A stretch of DNA of 64,000 nt. Origin: Sphagnum compactum. Lineage: Eukaryota > Bryophyta > Sphagnopsida > Sphagnales. The first letter of the stretch is position 1. Each line of letters opens with the position of its first letter. The stretch lies in NCBI GenBank assembly GCA_965153455.1, contig OZ234503.1, positions 2,232,001-2,296,000 on the forward strand, read 5' to 3'. Below, in pieces: positions 1 to 13,635 of the stretch. Below the pieces are notes generated by a model. It was given only the letters and a program-made list of their open reading frames with translations, ran no database searches and was not told the origin of the DNA. The position numbers and the translations under genes are program-made.

Positions 1-1223
1 ACTACATTTTCAAAACAAGATACTCTAATCAAAATTGTGAACCTACCAATGTAATAAATAACATGACCTACACCAAATGCAACAATTTGTTTTTAACAAA
101 TTGAAAGTCAGAAAATGTAAGGCAAGCGATGAAAAGAGACAATATTAATTTGTCATTAAGCATATTAATACTCAAAACACAAAACTTCATATGTGAAAAG
201 GAGCTAGGTTGAGAGTTCACAGATTCTTCATAAATCTTTTTTCATGGTATCATATTTGAGTTGACTAAGTTCAAAGATCTATCATAAAGATCATAATCAC
301 TAATTTATCCAAGAAATAACCATTTTACATGCAAAACCAAAACAAAAGGGGACCATTTCAATATTTGATCATCAATAAAAATACTTGGGTTTAAAGATGG
401 GTTATAAGTTTTTATAAGTTTGCTTATGCATTTGTCAAAATTAGTTATTAACATTTGCACAAACCTAAACGCAAAATATTATTCTTGGATGCATCGGCCA
501 ATTAGTAATTAATTAAATAAATTGAAGTGAAAACTACATTGAGATAAATAGGTTTGAGTGTTCTAAGACATGAAAGCTAACCAAATGTTTTTATTGCATT
601 TTCAAAGGATTGGAAAAACATGGGAGGGATTCAATGGATATCAAACTTAATGAAAGAAGTGAATTATTGAAGGTCATTTTTCAAGGAAGTTCTAAACAAG
701 GTGCAAGTCCTATGACAATGAAGGAGAAGGCAAGTGAGAAAGGAATATGTCCATGAATAGTGACATTCCAATACTAATTATGCCAATGATTGTTCCCAAG
801 CCATTTCCCATCTACTTTCCTATGACATTAACATATGCTATAGCTATTGTGACCATCAAGATTGAATTTCAAATGGTGGTTATATTCATCAACTATGGTG
901 GTCAAAATTAAATTGCATCAATTGAAATTCAATCATAAAAGAAAAAAAAATTGTGATCATCAAGATGTGGTGATTAAATTTTAGTGACAATCTTGATTGT
1001 TTGAAATTCTGTTATAAAAACAAAACAGGGATGAACCTAGGTGTTAATCCTTACATTGACTAGAATCAAATTCCCATATATATATACATATATATATGAT
1101 CATGACCATTAGATGTAACAATTAAATTTCAAAAGCAAAATCAAATTTGAAGATATGATAAATAATGGTCATAATAGAATTGACATAAAACACATGTTGT
1201 GAAAGATAATTTTCACATTTCAA
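1..1223. other. AT-rich intergenic spacer
   Basis: No coding signal or RNA gene was recognised in this stretch. It holds ordinary AT-rich plant spacer with a short TA/TATATA run near 1075-1098. Its right edge is the A at 1223 that immediately precedes the 5'-TC of the first Helitron. Confidence 0.6.
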
Positions 1224-1930
1224 TCATACTATATATTAATTCTGTAAGTCCGTCTCTCTGTGACGGGGGTGGGGGAGGGAGAGGCCGGTGAAGCAGCGGG
1301 CGACCACCACGGTTTTCGCACCGGCCAAGTGTACAAACCAGGACCTGATCTCCACAAAACATCGCAGCCGTCCGAAGGGAAGGAATGACGGTCGGATCGC
1401 ATCCCTTTCCCACCGCACCAGAGGCGGATATAAAAACCTTCCCCTCCCCCCCCCACTACCGAAAAAATCGACGGTTATATAGAGGAGCGTGTTTTCGAAA
1501 ATTTCCAAAACTTTCGAGAACTCCCACCGCACCAGAGGCGGATATAAAAACCTTCCCCTCCCCCCCCACTACTGAAAGAACCGGCGGTTATATAGAGGAG
1601 CGTGTTTTCGAAAATTTCCAAAACTTTCGAGAACCAAGGCTCAAAATGTCAGAATCGGGGTTTTGGGTTTTCTCACCCTCGTCGGGTAAGGGAATAAATA
1701 CCCGGACTGATAACCTGAGGGTACACACGGCTAGTTCTGATACCCGCACAACGTCGGTCGGAACCACTGCGTTAAGTCACAATATTGTTTTTATCTGTGG
1801 GGATATAAATGCCTTAGGGTGGGACCCACGACTATTATTTTGGGAAAATTTATTATGGCGACCAAACAGAACGTTCGGGGTGGCTGGAATGGCGTAGCCA
1901 TGGGTGTCCGAAGGTCACGGGTACCACTAG
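1224..1930 (+). mobile_element. Non-autonomous Helitron N1 (707 bp)
   Basis: The element starts with TCATACTATATATTAATT after an A (1223) and ends in CTAG (1927-1930) before a T (1931). This is the Helitron rule of insertion between A and T with 5'-TC and 3'-CTRR ends and no target duplication. An imperfect hairpin, GTG-T-CC/GG-T-CAC with loop GAA, lies at 1904-1918, eight bases before CTAG. The same hairpin and tail end a second element at 6069. The inside is unusually GC-rich, with C/G homopolymers and no recognisable replication initiator or helicase, so movement would depend on a RepHel protein from elsewhere. The ORFs inside look like chance. Confidence 0.72.
1409..1634. repeat. 114-bp tandem duplication inside Helitron N1
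   Basis: Two nearly identical copies start at 1409 and 1523 (period 114). Each contains CCCACCGCACCAGAGGCGG, a TATAAAAACC block, a long C tract and a second TATA-like block, TTATATAGAGGAGCG. The differences are a few substitutions and a C-tract length change. Each copy therefore carries two TATA-like motifs. Confidence 0.85.
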
Positions 1931-2759
1931 TATATATTAATTCAGTAAGTCTGTCTGTGACGGAGGTTTTGGGGGGTGGGGGAGGGAGAGGCCGGTGAAG
2001 CAGCGGGTGACAGGTGATGGGGCGAAGGGGGGCCAACAGGGGGGGGGCAACATTTAATGCGCAAGGTTCGAAACTAATTATAGTAGCTATACATGTAGGA
2101 GTAGTGAAAACATGTGAAGCAGCAGTGGATGCGCTCAGGAAAAAGGAGAGTCAAGGTGAAACTCAGTTTATCACAAGAATTGATGGTTTTCTGAGGTTCC
2201 CCACCCCACCCCCCACACCCCCCTTTTCTTGAATGAATGGTAATGTGTTGTTTTGCAGGTTTTTCTTTAATCTCATCCTGTTTATGACCAAACTTAGGGT
2301 TCTGGTGCTATGTTTTTCCTTACATTACAGATAACTCTATAGTTTCAAGTTATTTTAACTGTTTACTCATTTAGTTTTGGGTCTTGAATTATCTATATCA
2401 ATTACAAACACGAGCAAAATCCAAGATGAATAAAAACCTGTCTAAAACATAATAGTATAAGAATTACCTTTTTCAAGATGTGTAAAAAAGTGGGGCATTT
2501 TATTTTTTTGTAGGCCAATCATTTCAACCTAAGGTCTTTAATTTTGGTTGCACGGGGGGGGGGGCTAGCACGGGGCGGGAAGTTAATTATATATAACTAA
2601 TTAACGGGGAACGGGGGGGGGGATCAACGGGTTAAAGAATCGGAGTGGAAAATGTGAAGGAGGGGGGGGGGTCGACGGGGTAAACAACCGGAGTGGACAA
2701 TGGGAAGGACCGGGCGGGGGGGAGCTCGACGGGTGCATTATGCACCGGGTTCACACTAG
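1931..2759 (+). mobile_element. Non-autonomous Helitron N2, fused to N1
   Basis: The left part (about 1932-2010) repeats the first ~80 bp of N1 (TATATATTAATTC.GTAAGT, then a GAGAGGCCGGTGAAGCAGCGG block) but lacks the outermost TCATAC. It directly abuts the CTAG end of N1. The right end is textbook: a perfect hairpin GGTGCAT-T-ATGCACC at 2732-2746, then GGGTTCACA, then CTAG (2756-2759) before T. The inside has long G runs and a palindrome GTTAATTA/TAATTAAC near 2583-2606. No Rep or helicase coding was seen. The exact left boundary is uncertain because the terminal bases appear lost. Confidence 0.65.
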
Positions 2760-5319
2760 TACATTTGTAATAGTACTTACAAAATGAGTACATTTCTAAA
2801 ACAAATTCAACAATAATAAATATATTCACAAAGTGACCTTGGGTCTCACCCTTTGATTCACCCCTTGTCCATTGTCTTTGTGTTGTGTTACTTAGTATTT
2901 AAAAAGTCTTGGGAACTTAGGGCAAATAGTGAAAAGTTAGAGTCAAAAGTAAAAGATGTTTAGGAGGGAAATCATTTTGTTTTTTTGAAATTTGGATTTG
3001 GTTGATGGGGGGAGGGGGTGAGATATTCATAGTTTCCATGCATTTTTGAATTTCACCCTAGATTCTTTTCTTCTTACCAACTTTGCCCAAACTTTTTGAT
3101 TGTGCCTCATGTTTTGACCAAATAGAAGGTTCTTGCCCCCTTCTTAGGCAATCTACAAATCTTTTTAATGAATGTAATTTATATTCCATTTTGTCATTCG
3201 TTACACATCATCATGGTGTACGAAAGGTACACCATGAATAATAACACATTATAAACATTTAAGTTCAATGTTTTAATATTTGTGTAATTTAGGTATGATA
3301 TAAAAAAGGTGTAATTTATTTTAATTTGTGTCTAATGTTAGAACAAACAATACTAAACTCCTATGTTCAAATTTTGTCATCATTTTAAATTGCCATTGAT
3401 TTTGAATTCTTAGTGTGAATGGGGTATCATCTTTGTTCAATAAATTTAAATCTAAAGGGGCATCCTTAATATAGTAAAGCATAAAATCAAGGTTTTTTCA
3501 TAACCCACATTTTCACAATAATAGAATCATTGGGATGTTCATACCAAAACTCATCAACTTTTTTCCTTGCCAAGTTTCTCACATAAGATGATAAAATAAA
3601 CGTCTCACCTATCATAGGCCCATTTTTTAATGTCTTTCTTTCAATAGATGCCTTATGATGAATTATGATTTACACAAGGGATAAAACATTGTAAGAATTG
3701 AAGCAAAAAATTTTAAAAACTAATTTTAAGACTTTCACAAATAACATTGTTAAATTTTAACAAATCACTATAAAATATGACTCATTCCAAACAAATGCAA
3801 AATTTCAATTTTTTATAAAATGAATGTTATGTTATTTGTTTCTTCACCTTTAAAGATGTGATGTATTATTTATTTTGGGTGTGTCAATGTGTTTGGGGGT
3901 AGGATTCGATTTCATCAATTGTCCTTATAAACTTGTAAAGCAATTTTTCATTGCTTCTTTCCCATTTCACAAATCTTTAATATGATCTCTTTGAATTACT
4001 ACAATTTCCTTTTGATTATACAAGCTCAATTGTCCAATTGTTACATGAAGTGGCCACAAGATATCAATTTTTTCAAATGGTTTTGGAGGAGGTTTTGCCA
4101 TTATTGTGTTCAATGTTTGAATTGAATTTTTTTCCTTAGTAATAATATAAAGTTTTTTCACCATTTCTATGATTGTTAGATCATCCACCCTCATTTTAGT
4201 ATCTTAGCTTGCCATTCCATCAATTATTTTATCCTAAGGAAAGTTGCAATATCTACTTTTTTTGCCCAAAATGAAAGGGATATGAAAATTTCAATGAAAA
4301 AAATAACTTCAATGAAATTTTGGACTACAAATTGGAATTCACATTAAATTCAAAAAACAAGGATTTGACAAAACGGAATAAAAATTTCATTAGGTTTTTA
4401 TCATAAAAGCAAGGTCTTCAATTATCTTATAGATTACCTATTGTGAGAAAAATGAAATGAAAGTTTTGAAGAAAAAGTTTAATGAAATTCTAGGTTGGAA
4501 ATGGGATTCACACTATATTCAAAAAGTAAGGATTTATGAAATAATCTATTATGTGAACATGTGGCAAAACTTGAAATGAATTTAATGAATATGAAATACC
4601 CAAATGCATTTTTAAAACAATGTGACCAATGCTTTCACACCTTAAAGGAATTTTGAAAAAAATTAAATGATTTGAAAATGACATTTTTTTGAAAAGGAAT
4701 TCACATATTATAATATAATGCAACGTTTTTTTAAAGTCTTAAGAATTTTAAAATTTTAAAAGTCAAATTTATAATTTATAATTTAAAGCATATTTTACAC
4801 AATATTGTGCTTTTAAGGATTTGATCTTGGACTTTTGGTGGTTCTTAAACATATGTTTCAACCCATGTCACCCTTGTAAATAAATCTGTAAACATTTGAA
4901 CCATTATCTAGTTCAAAAGTATATGAAAAGATAATCAAATCATCAAAAAGAAAAGGACATTAAACAACCCCCTCCAAACATTACAGATAAACATGACATC
5001 ATCCCATCAATCTTAACATTTGTAATTGACCTTTTTCAAGCTTGTGATTTCTTGAATATTCTTTTTCAATTCTTTAAAATTTGTCATTATTGTAAGGAAG
5101 TATGTAAACACTTGAATCATCATATTGTACAAAATTATATGAAAATATAATTAGATCATTGAAAGAAGCCCAACACTATCTCAACAGTTTTTAACCTTTG
5201 TAACTACATTATTCAAGCTTGTGTTCATATTCAACTTGTTATGTATTATGATTGGACAAGGCCTACTACCCCTTCCACCTAGAAACACATTGTACCTCAT
5301 AGTGTGAGACATAATTTCA
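2760..5319. other. AT-rich intergenic spacer
   Basis: No gene was recognised. Short ORFs here are not supported by any family motif. A minus-strand stretch at about 3967-4260 has weak similarity in reading (QTLNTI; NFP followed by a stop and D) to the hAT-like remnant at 12.1-12.4 kb. That similarity is too slight and out of order to call an element. Confidence 0.5.
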
Positions 5320-6069
5320 TCTACTTATATAATATTTTAGGTGTCTGTCTGTCCGGTCGTCGTCGGTCCTCCTTTCCATCCATCCGTCCCGTCGTCCATC
5401 CCGTCATTCATCTGTCCCTCCATCCATCCAAGGCAAAGAGGGGGGGGGAGGGCGCGGGCCCTTCTTAAATTGCAAAACTCCACTGTTTCAGGGAATTGCC
5501 CATTCTGCCCTATTTATAGCACAATAGGTATCCATCTTGTTATGAAGGGTATTGGCCCATAATAAAAATTTCAGGCAGGCAGTGAGGAAGGCTCGGTATG
5601 CAATCAGTGCAGCCAATTTTTTCCTTTTTTGGGTTTTGGGGAAAGGGAGAAATTTTTTCTTTTTTCTATTGGGGGTGGGGGTCCCGTCATCCATCCATGG
5701 AATGAAGGAGACAATCATGTGGCAATTTATCTCATAGTAAGGAGGTAGTTGCCAGGAGGGACCGACCCCAGGTCGTCCCTAGCAGTGTTGTTTTTTATTT
5801 TATTTTTCTAAGATTTTTTGTTTGTAGCCACAGTGGGGGATCTTCCATAGAAAAATGTGGCGACCTTCCTCAAGAAGATTGTGCCAAAACTGGCTATAAA
5901 TCCGGATATGAAGTAAACAACTGTAATCATGCTTCTATATCTTTGACTACACACTCAAAACTAACCAAATATATTTGATAATTTTGTCTTTTTTTGCTCC
6001 TCCCCCCCCCGGCCCCTCACTCACTTTTGGGGGACTTCACAGTGTCCGAAGGTCACGGGTACCCACTAG
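5320..6069 (+). mobile_element. Non-autonomous Helitron N3 (750 bp)
   Basis: It starts TCTACTTATATAATATTTTA after A (5319) and ends CTAG (6066-6069) before T (6070), leaving an A/T empty site with no duplication. The 3' hairpin GTG-T-CC-GAA-GG-T-CAC (6042-6056) and the tail GGGTACCCA/CTAG match N1, so N1 and N3 share a transposase-recognised end although most of their interiors differ. The left interior is rich in GTCTGTC and CCATCCATCC pyrimidine runs. No coding capacity was recognised. Confidence 0.75.
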
Positions 6070-7658
6070 TCAAATGATAATAAGTCTTAACAAGGTCTTG
6101 AGCAAAACAGAAGACGTGCGTTCCCCACCTTTGATTGTGATTCTCACTTTTGAATCCCTTCTAACAAGAACTAGCAGACCAAAAGTGGAAACAACAAATG
6201 ATCAATTGTCCCACCTAGGAAAAAACTTTTAAAAATACCTCAATAAGACACCATAACCGATTTCATCTTATTTCAAGGTGTTTCATTAATAAGGACAATT
6301 CTTTATTAAGGACATGATGTAATACTTACCTCATACTCTAAACCACAGCCTGGATATTTCCTTTGTATTTTCAGCTCCGGTGCCCGAAGAAACCTGTTCT
6401 CAGCAAGCAGGACCTTCTTGGGTGGAAGGTACCAGCCAGCCTGTCACTATTTCTAAAAAGTGAAAAAATCACAGCTGTGCTTTTAAGTAGGAAAAGGACC
6501 TGAGTACAGGCCCTTCCGTGATTTTTGACCTGTTCCCTCAGCCTACCAGCCTTGGGCACAGATCTCAAACCATGGAAGGGCATGTACTCAGGCCCTTCTC
6601 CTATACAGTACCTACCTGGTAGGAACTTGAGGAAATACCAACTTCATGTCAAGGTTTAGGACGTCAGATGGAACCAGACAAATTGGCTGCCACGGGAAAA
6701 AACAAATAAATAAGGCAGTATGATGTGGGCTTGGGCACTAATGCTGCTGGATAACTCTGTAACAGTGTAGCTTACTAAGGAGTTGGTATCTCAGTTGTGG
6801 TTCATCGACCACTGAATCATAACAGGTTTCCAATGGATGGTTCACTGGTGAGTGCTGTGTCCCATAATCCCTAGTCTCATTGGCATGAACCCAAACAACA
6901 GGGAAGGCATTGTGTATAAGTTGCCCTCAAAAGACCCTAAGGAATCACTCCCCGTGCTTTACAGGTTTGCCAAGCACAAGCATGTGAAGGAAGTAGCTCT
7001 TGTACATTTTGGACATGATGTGTACATGATCATATGCACAGCCATCATGTGAACTTCAGAAAAGGCTACTTGGTCACTTACATGGCTAGCTCAAGAACAG
7101 ACTTCCAAGAGAGGCTTCCAAGTGTTCAGATAATTAGGAAGGCCAGGAAGACAAAGCTGGTCTCATTTAAGATAACCTTGGGCAGGTTTAATTTCAGATT
7201 CCCATGGCTTGGTTACAGCCTGGGTGGCTTGGTTATACTCAAAACTCCTGAATGTTTTGGGTTATGGGTTTCAGACACAGCTGTCCCTTCCAGGTTGGTC
7301 CTGCTATACTGATCCTCATGATCACCTAAGAAAAAGAGTTCACCCATCTACTTAGACCAGTGATGGATGAAGACTGCTGGTGACAAAAAAGAAAAACTGA
7401 AAAAACAATCAACATCACAGGTCAAAGTCATAAGCAGTCATCAGACAGTACCAGAGAACATGGTCCAGATGTGAAACACAGAAAGTCCAACTAAGTTGAC
7501 AACAAGCACCATCACTACTGGATTAAAGATATAATCCCCCATCAAAACAAGGAAAACAGGAATGGCCAATCAACATCTTGGAACACAATCCAACACACCA
7601 ATGCACATATGTGAAGTTCAGAAGTGCAAAGTCCGCATCACCCCATGTTGCAAGGAGT
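6070..7658. other. Spacer 3' of the ubiquitin-eL40 gene, no gene recognised
   Basis: Base composition is less AT-rich than the spacers to the left. Plus-strand ORFs at 6852-7052 and 7034-7312 have no motif I recognise. A short near-repeat (GTACAGGCCCTTCC at about 6504, ACTCAGGCCCTTCT at about 6585) is present. The part nearest 7658 should include the 3' UTR of the minus-strand gene. Confidence 0.4.
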
Positions 7659-9335
<1,677 letters not shown>

Positions 9336-9364
9336 GAAGACGTGTCTGAACAGGCCAGTTTTGT

Positions 9365-12118
9365 GTGGACATAATAATTTTTTTGGAATTGATTTTAATT
9401 TATCAAAAAATAAAATTCTGTAAATTTCACTTTTCTGTAAAATTTTGTCATTTTTTTATTAATATTTTTTTTATATTCTTGATTTGCTAAGCAAAATGCT
9501 AATGAAAGTTTGATCCATTAGAAAAGTTCACATCAAGATACAAATAGATAAAAGAAAAAGAAAAAAAAATTCCAAAATGGAATTTGATCTATGATGAATT
9601 CCAATCCGCAATGATTCTGAAATTTTCATAGTGATGATCGCCGAAATACCCATCTTACATAAATTAGTTCCAATGAAACATTGTCACTGAAATTTAAGTA
9701 AATTATTTAGAAAATAATTAATTACTAAACATTAGTAATCAAAACATCACATAAATTGTCCATGAAATCCATTTTCATTTTTATTAATTTTAAAACATGA
9801 AATTTGATTTTCACCTATTGAAACATTAAAATTTTTAGCACCCATGATGTCTTTTTGGTGCCCTTCATTGTGGCAAGTATAAATTTTTAAAACCTTTTCA
9901 AAGGGTGTCCAATGTCTTGCCTACCATGATTTCTAATGACCCTTAATTCGAGAAAATATATAAAATATAAAATGTTTTCAAGCCTAGTGCATTTAATGTC
10001 CCCTATATATTTTTTAGTGCCCTTGGTGTTGTATGACATCACATCTAATGCCCTCATGACCTCAACCCTCAACATCTTGGTGCCCTTACTACTTGAAAAG
10101 AAAAACTTCATGTCCAACTTAGCACGCCCGATGTGTTTTCTATGTCTTTTTTATGCTTCATTATTACTTGTTGCAATTTTGTCATTTTTTGTTGGCACAT
10201 TTCTTTTTGTTGTTTTTCATTTTTTGGCATCATTGGAATTGTTTAAATCTGTTTTTGTTGTTAACCAAATGTAGTTTATCCTCAAACCAAAACATCTCAT
10301 TCATTTGAATTTTTACTAAAAATGTTTAGATTTGAGAACATTTGTTATATCAACATCGCATCTTGGGATGTGTTTTTTTCAAACCCTTGACCTAACAATA
10401 ATCATAAAGATTTAAAAGCTCATGTTTTTTTGAAATGTTGGATGAGTTGAGTTTTCACTAATTATTAAAAAAACAAAAAAATGCTACATTGATTCAAAAA
10501 TATAAATAAAATGAAAGAAGAAAAACAATTACCCATTCCAACGACAAGATGGTTAGAAGGGACAAATTAAATATCCACCCCAAGTCATGTGTGGAACTTA
10601 TTTTAAAGATGTTAAATAATTGTTAGATGTCATTTCACACAACAAATTAATGAATTTGATGTTTAGAATGAGTTTATTAAATTTAATTAATTTCATAAAC
10701 ATAACATTGATAAAAGCAATTTAAATTTATCAACTTTATTCAAATGTTTTAATGAATATTTCAGTTTTAATGTTAACTTGAAGATGTTTTTAATTTTGAT
10801 TAAAAGGTGTCCACTAAAATATTACAAATAAATTTAAGTTAAAATTTAATATGATTATTTTTTAATTTAATAAAATATTATTTATGTGAATTTATTATAT
10901 TTTCTTAATTTTGATTTTGAATACAACCAAATTTAGTGAACTACCATTTGTTGGGGTTATGAACATTATGAAAATTAATCAATATCAAATCCATCAAGGA
11001 AAGTATTATTCATATAAAATGTGGTTTAATGGTTTAAAATACACCAAAATGGTCATTCATTGTAAAACTTGTAGGGTATTTAGGGGTTACCCTATGTTAC
11101 TTGAAGCAAGTGGAATTTTTTTTGTCACTACATAGTACAAAGGTAGAGCCGGTTTACTTTTGGGAACTATTTCAAGGATTTTGCTAATCATTGGGGCGCA
11201 AGTTGTTAGACTTGAAAGGGTTCTTGTTTTGTGATCTACAAAGTAGTGATTTTTTTTTCAAGTATGCATAATTGCCAATTTGGCTATAGAGTTCAGCTAT
11301 CAATCAGCTCAATTGGCTAAATTTTTACGTGAAGTGGAGCTTAACTGGCAACTTTTTTCAAGGGAGGGTGGCTATGGTGGCAAGTTGTTTTTTGCAAATG
11401 TCTACAAATTGGTGACAATAATAATACTTGTGATCTAAAATGCTAGGGACATAAGGTCTTGCTATGTCATATATTTGGCTAAAAGCTGGGTGGCAAAGAG
11501 AGTAAATTTGGCTACATAAAGCCAATAAATCTCCAATATGTTAACATCATTTATGTGATTGTAGAAGAAACTCCCCAAGAACACATTCATGATCAAATGA
11601 CAATACATGTGAGGTTCTGATTTTTAACCTTATGCAAGTCATTTGCAAATTGTTAGACCAACAACTTCAACACAAAGTATTAGTTAATAAGAAATATCAA
11701 CAATATTCTCATTCAACTTACAACAAAAGAATTCAATGTTTAAAAAATGACAACCATATCCTTTGGTCTTGTTGCAACTTTACTCATAGATTCAAAATCA
11801 TAAATGACTGTTAGTGTAGTGTCCCACTCTGATTGCAAATGATATTGAAAAATTACATCATGGTAGCCATACCCTTGCTACAACCACATTTCAAATTAAA
11901 AAATGCATAATTGATTGCCATTCCCATTATGTAAATAGATGATAGATTGAAGAAATGGAGAATTACAACCGTGTATTTAGTTCAAGTTCAAATATTATCA
12001 GTGGTCATTAACTACATCAAAATCACAACATCATCAAAATTCAATGTGCCAAGCAACAACTAGGATTTAAGAACCCTTGAGAATATTGTCAACCTTCAAC
12101 TAACCATCTACACAATAG
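9365..12118. other. AT-rich intergenic spacer
   Basis: Very AT-rich with many homopolymers. Around 9850-10120 the words GTGCCCTT, AATGCCCT and GTCC recur but without a fixed period. ORFs such as 9936-10274 are low-complexity and hydrophobic with no family motif. No gene was recognised. Confidence 0.5.
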
Positions 12119-12379
12119 CAATGTTTGGCTTGCCACTTAGCAATGGTTTGATCATAAGGAAAATTTTGCAATCTAAACAAAACGTTAATTATGGAATCTA
12201 GTGCGCAGGTCCAAATGTGTGCTGAGCCGATTTCCTAGTTTGCTCTTCATGAAGCTAATAGTGTTGAGAGTCTGCACATCTTCAACAGAACCAAGGACTT
12301 GGACAACTACAATTTCAACAATGTTAATGAATTTTAAAAGGTTATGGTTGAGAATTGGAATCCAGAAACTTTGCACCAC
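12119..12379 (-). pseudogene. hAT-like transposase C-terminal remnant
   Basis: The minus-strand reading gives SVEDVQTLNTISFMKSKLGN, then RLSTHLDLRTRF, and after a frame shift FRLQNFPYDQTIAKWQAKH. This order resembles the dimerisation region at the C-terminus of plant hAT/BED-type transposases (an FxMKSKLRNRLxxHLDL segment followed by an FPYDxAIxxW segment). The zinc finger, the catalytic core and any terminal repeats were not found. The frame is broken between the two segments, so this is a dead fragment. It lies beside the outer edge of SDR unit A. Confidence 0.45.
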
Positions 12380-13635
12380 AATTTGGTAAGTGGATTGAAA
12401 TCAATGCCACTATTAAATTATTTGAATGATATTTGAAAAAATTCATGATCTGCTTGAATTTTAGAAAGCTTGAATTTCTTTTAATGAGCATCCAGAAATG
12501 CACCCCATTCAGCTTCTCATCTACAGAAACTAGTTCTATTGTGCCTATGTGTTTTAGTCATAATTGGACCTAGATTTGTTACCCATGCACAACTTTGCAC
12601 TAAGAAGTTGCACAACTTTCTTGTATGCAATTAAAACCTTCTGGTGTGAAGCTATGCACCTCCAAGGATCAATATAATGACATAGTTTCTTCGAATCTGG
12701 TCACATGATTTATTCTTTCAGTACAAATGGTCGCACCCTTTCAATCAAGCACTCTTTTACAATCTTCTTTCCAACAAACGAATAAAATACTAAGTGTCAT
12801 CAATAGACAATTCATGTTTGTGAAAGAAGGAATAATTGAACATAATGTTCAAACACTAATCTATGCCAAGAAGTATAGGTATCTAGATATGTAATTTTTA
12901 CATTAGAACTTTGAACTAGGTGTGAATAAGAACAGGAAATTCCAAAATCCGTGTGTTCAGATGTGAGTGTTAATTTTATTGTTCCCACACAAGAAGGCAT
13001 TTGAAGACCTTGGCCAATCTCCATGATAAAATTTAATTTTATAATTTTATACAATTTACTTAGAAGTGAATGGTTGGGAAAGTTAGATCTGGGAAGAGAC
13101 AATGTACTCTGAAGTGTGCATTCAAACCCCAAAATAAGAACTTACCCAAAGATGGTGTGAGTAATAGAAATACCTCTTCATGTTTATTAGAGACCATCAA
13201 CATTGTACCTTATTTAAGTAGTGGGATAGTTCTGCAACCTCTCATCAATATTGTACTTCAATTAAGTGGCATGATCATTCCAAGTTGCAACATGAGGTTT
13301 CCTGGTTGGTCTCCCAATATGCATTTTTTCTCAACTAAAAGTGCAAAGTTCAAAATCTACAGTCACATTGCATATCCACCTTGATTTAGCCACACAACAC
13401 ACATGGGAAGCTCATAGGAATAAGAAATCGTTTTATTATGTGGAAACACTATGTTAGAGTTCATGCAGGAAAAAGATATATGAAATATGTGGGAACATCA
13501 TCGCTTTAGATTCCTTTGTGTCCAAAGTTTTGTATCAGTCTCCAATACATTCACAACTCCAAAATAGAGTTGCCAAATTATAGGGGATCGGGACTTAGGG
13601 TTTAGAAGAAATGGGACTACAAAACAACATTAACA
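12380..13635 (-). repeat. 3' flank of SDR unit A, duplicated in units B, C and D
   Basis: Homologous to 29.6-30.38 kb plus 31.82-32.27 kb (unit B, opposite strand), 41.5-42.3 kb (C) and 49.5-50.6 kb (D). It includes a minus-strand ORF at 12812-13132 whose reading MEIGQGLQMPSCVGTIKL recurs in recognisable form in all four units. I do not recognise a protein in it. It may be 3' UTR or simply flank carried along with the duplication. Confidence 0.6.

Noticed and set aside
1236-1532. Proline-rich ORFs in Helitron N1 and N2 (1236-1532, 1385-1897, 1791-2036)
   Set aside because: They arise from C/G homopolymers and the duplicated block, without family motifs.
3967-4194. Second hAT-like transposase remnant
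   Set aside because: Only QTLNTI and a broken NFP segment resemble the 12-kb remnant, and they are in the wrong order.
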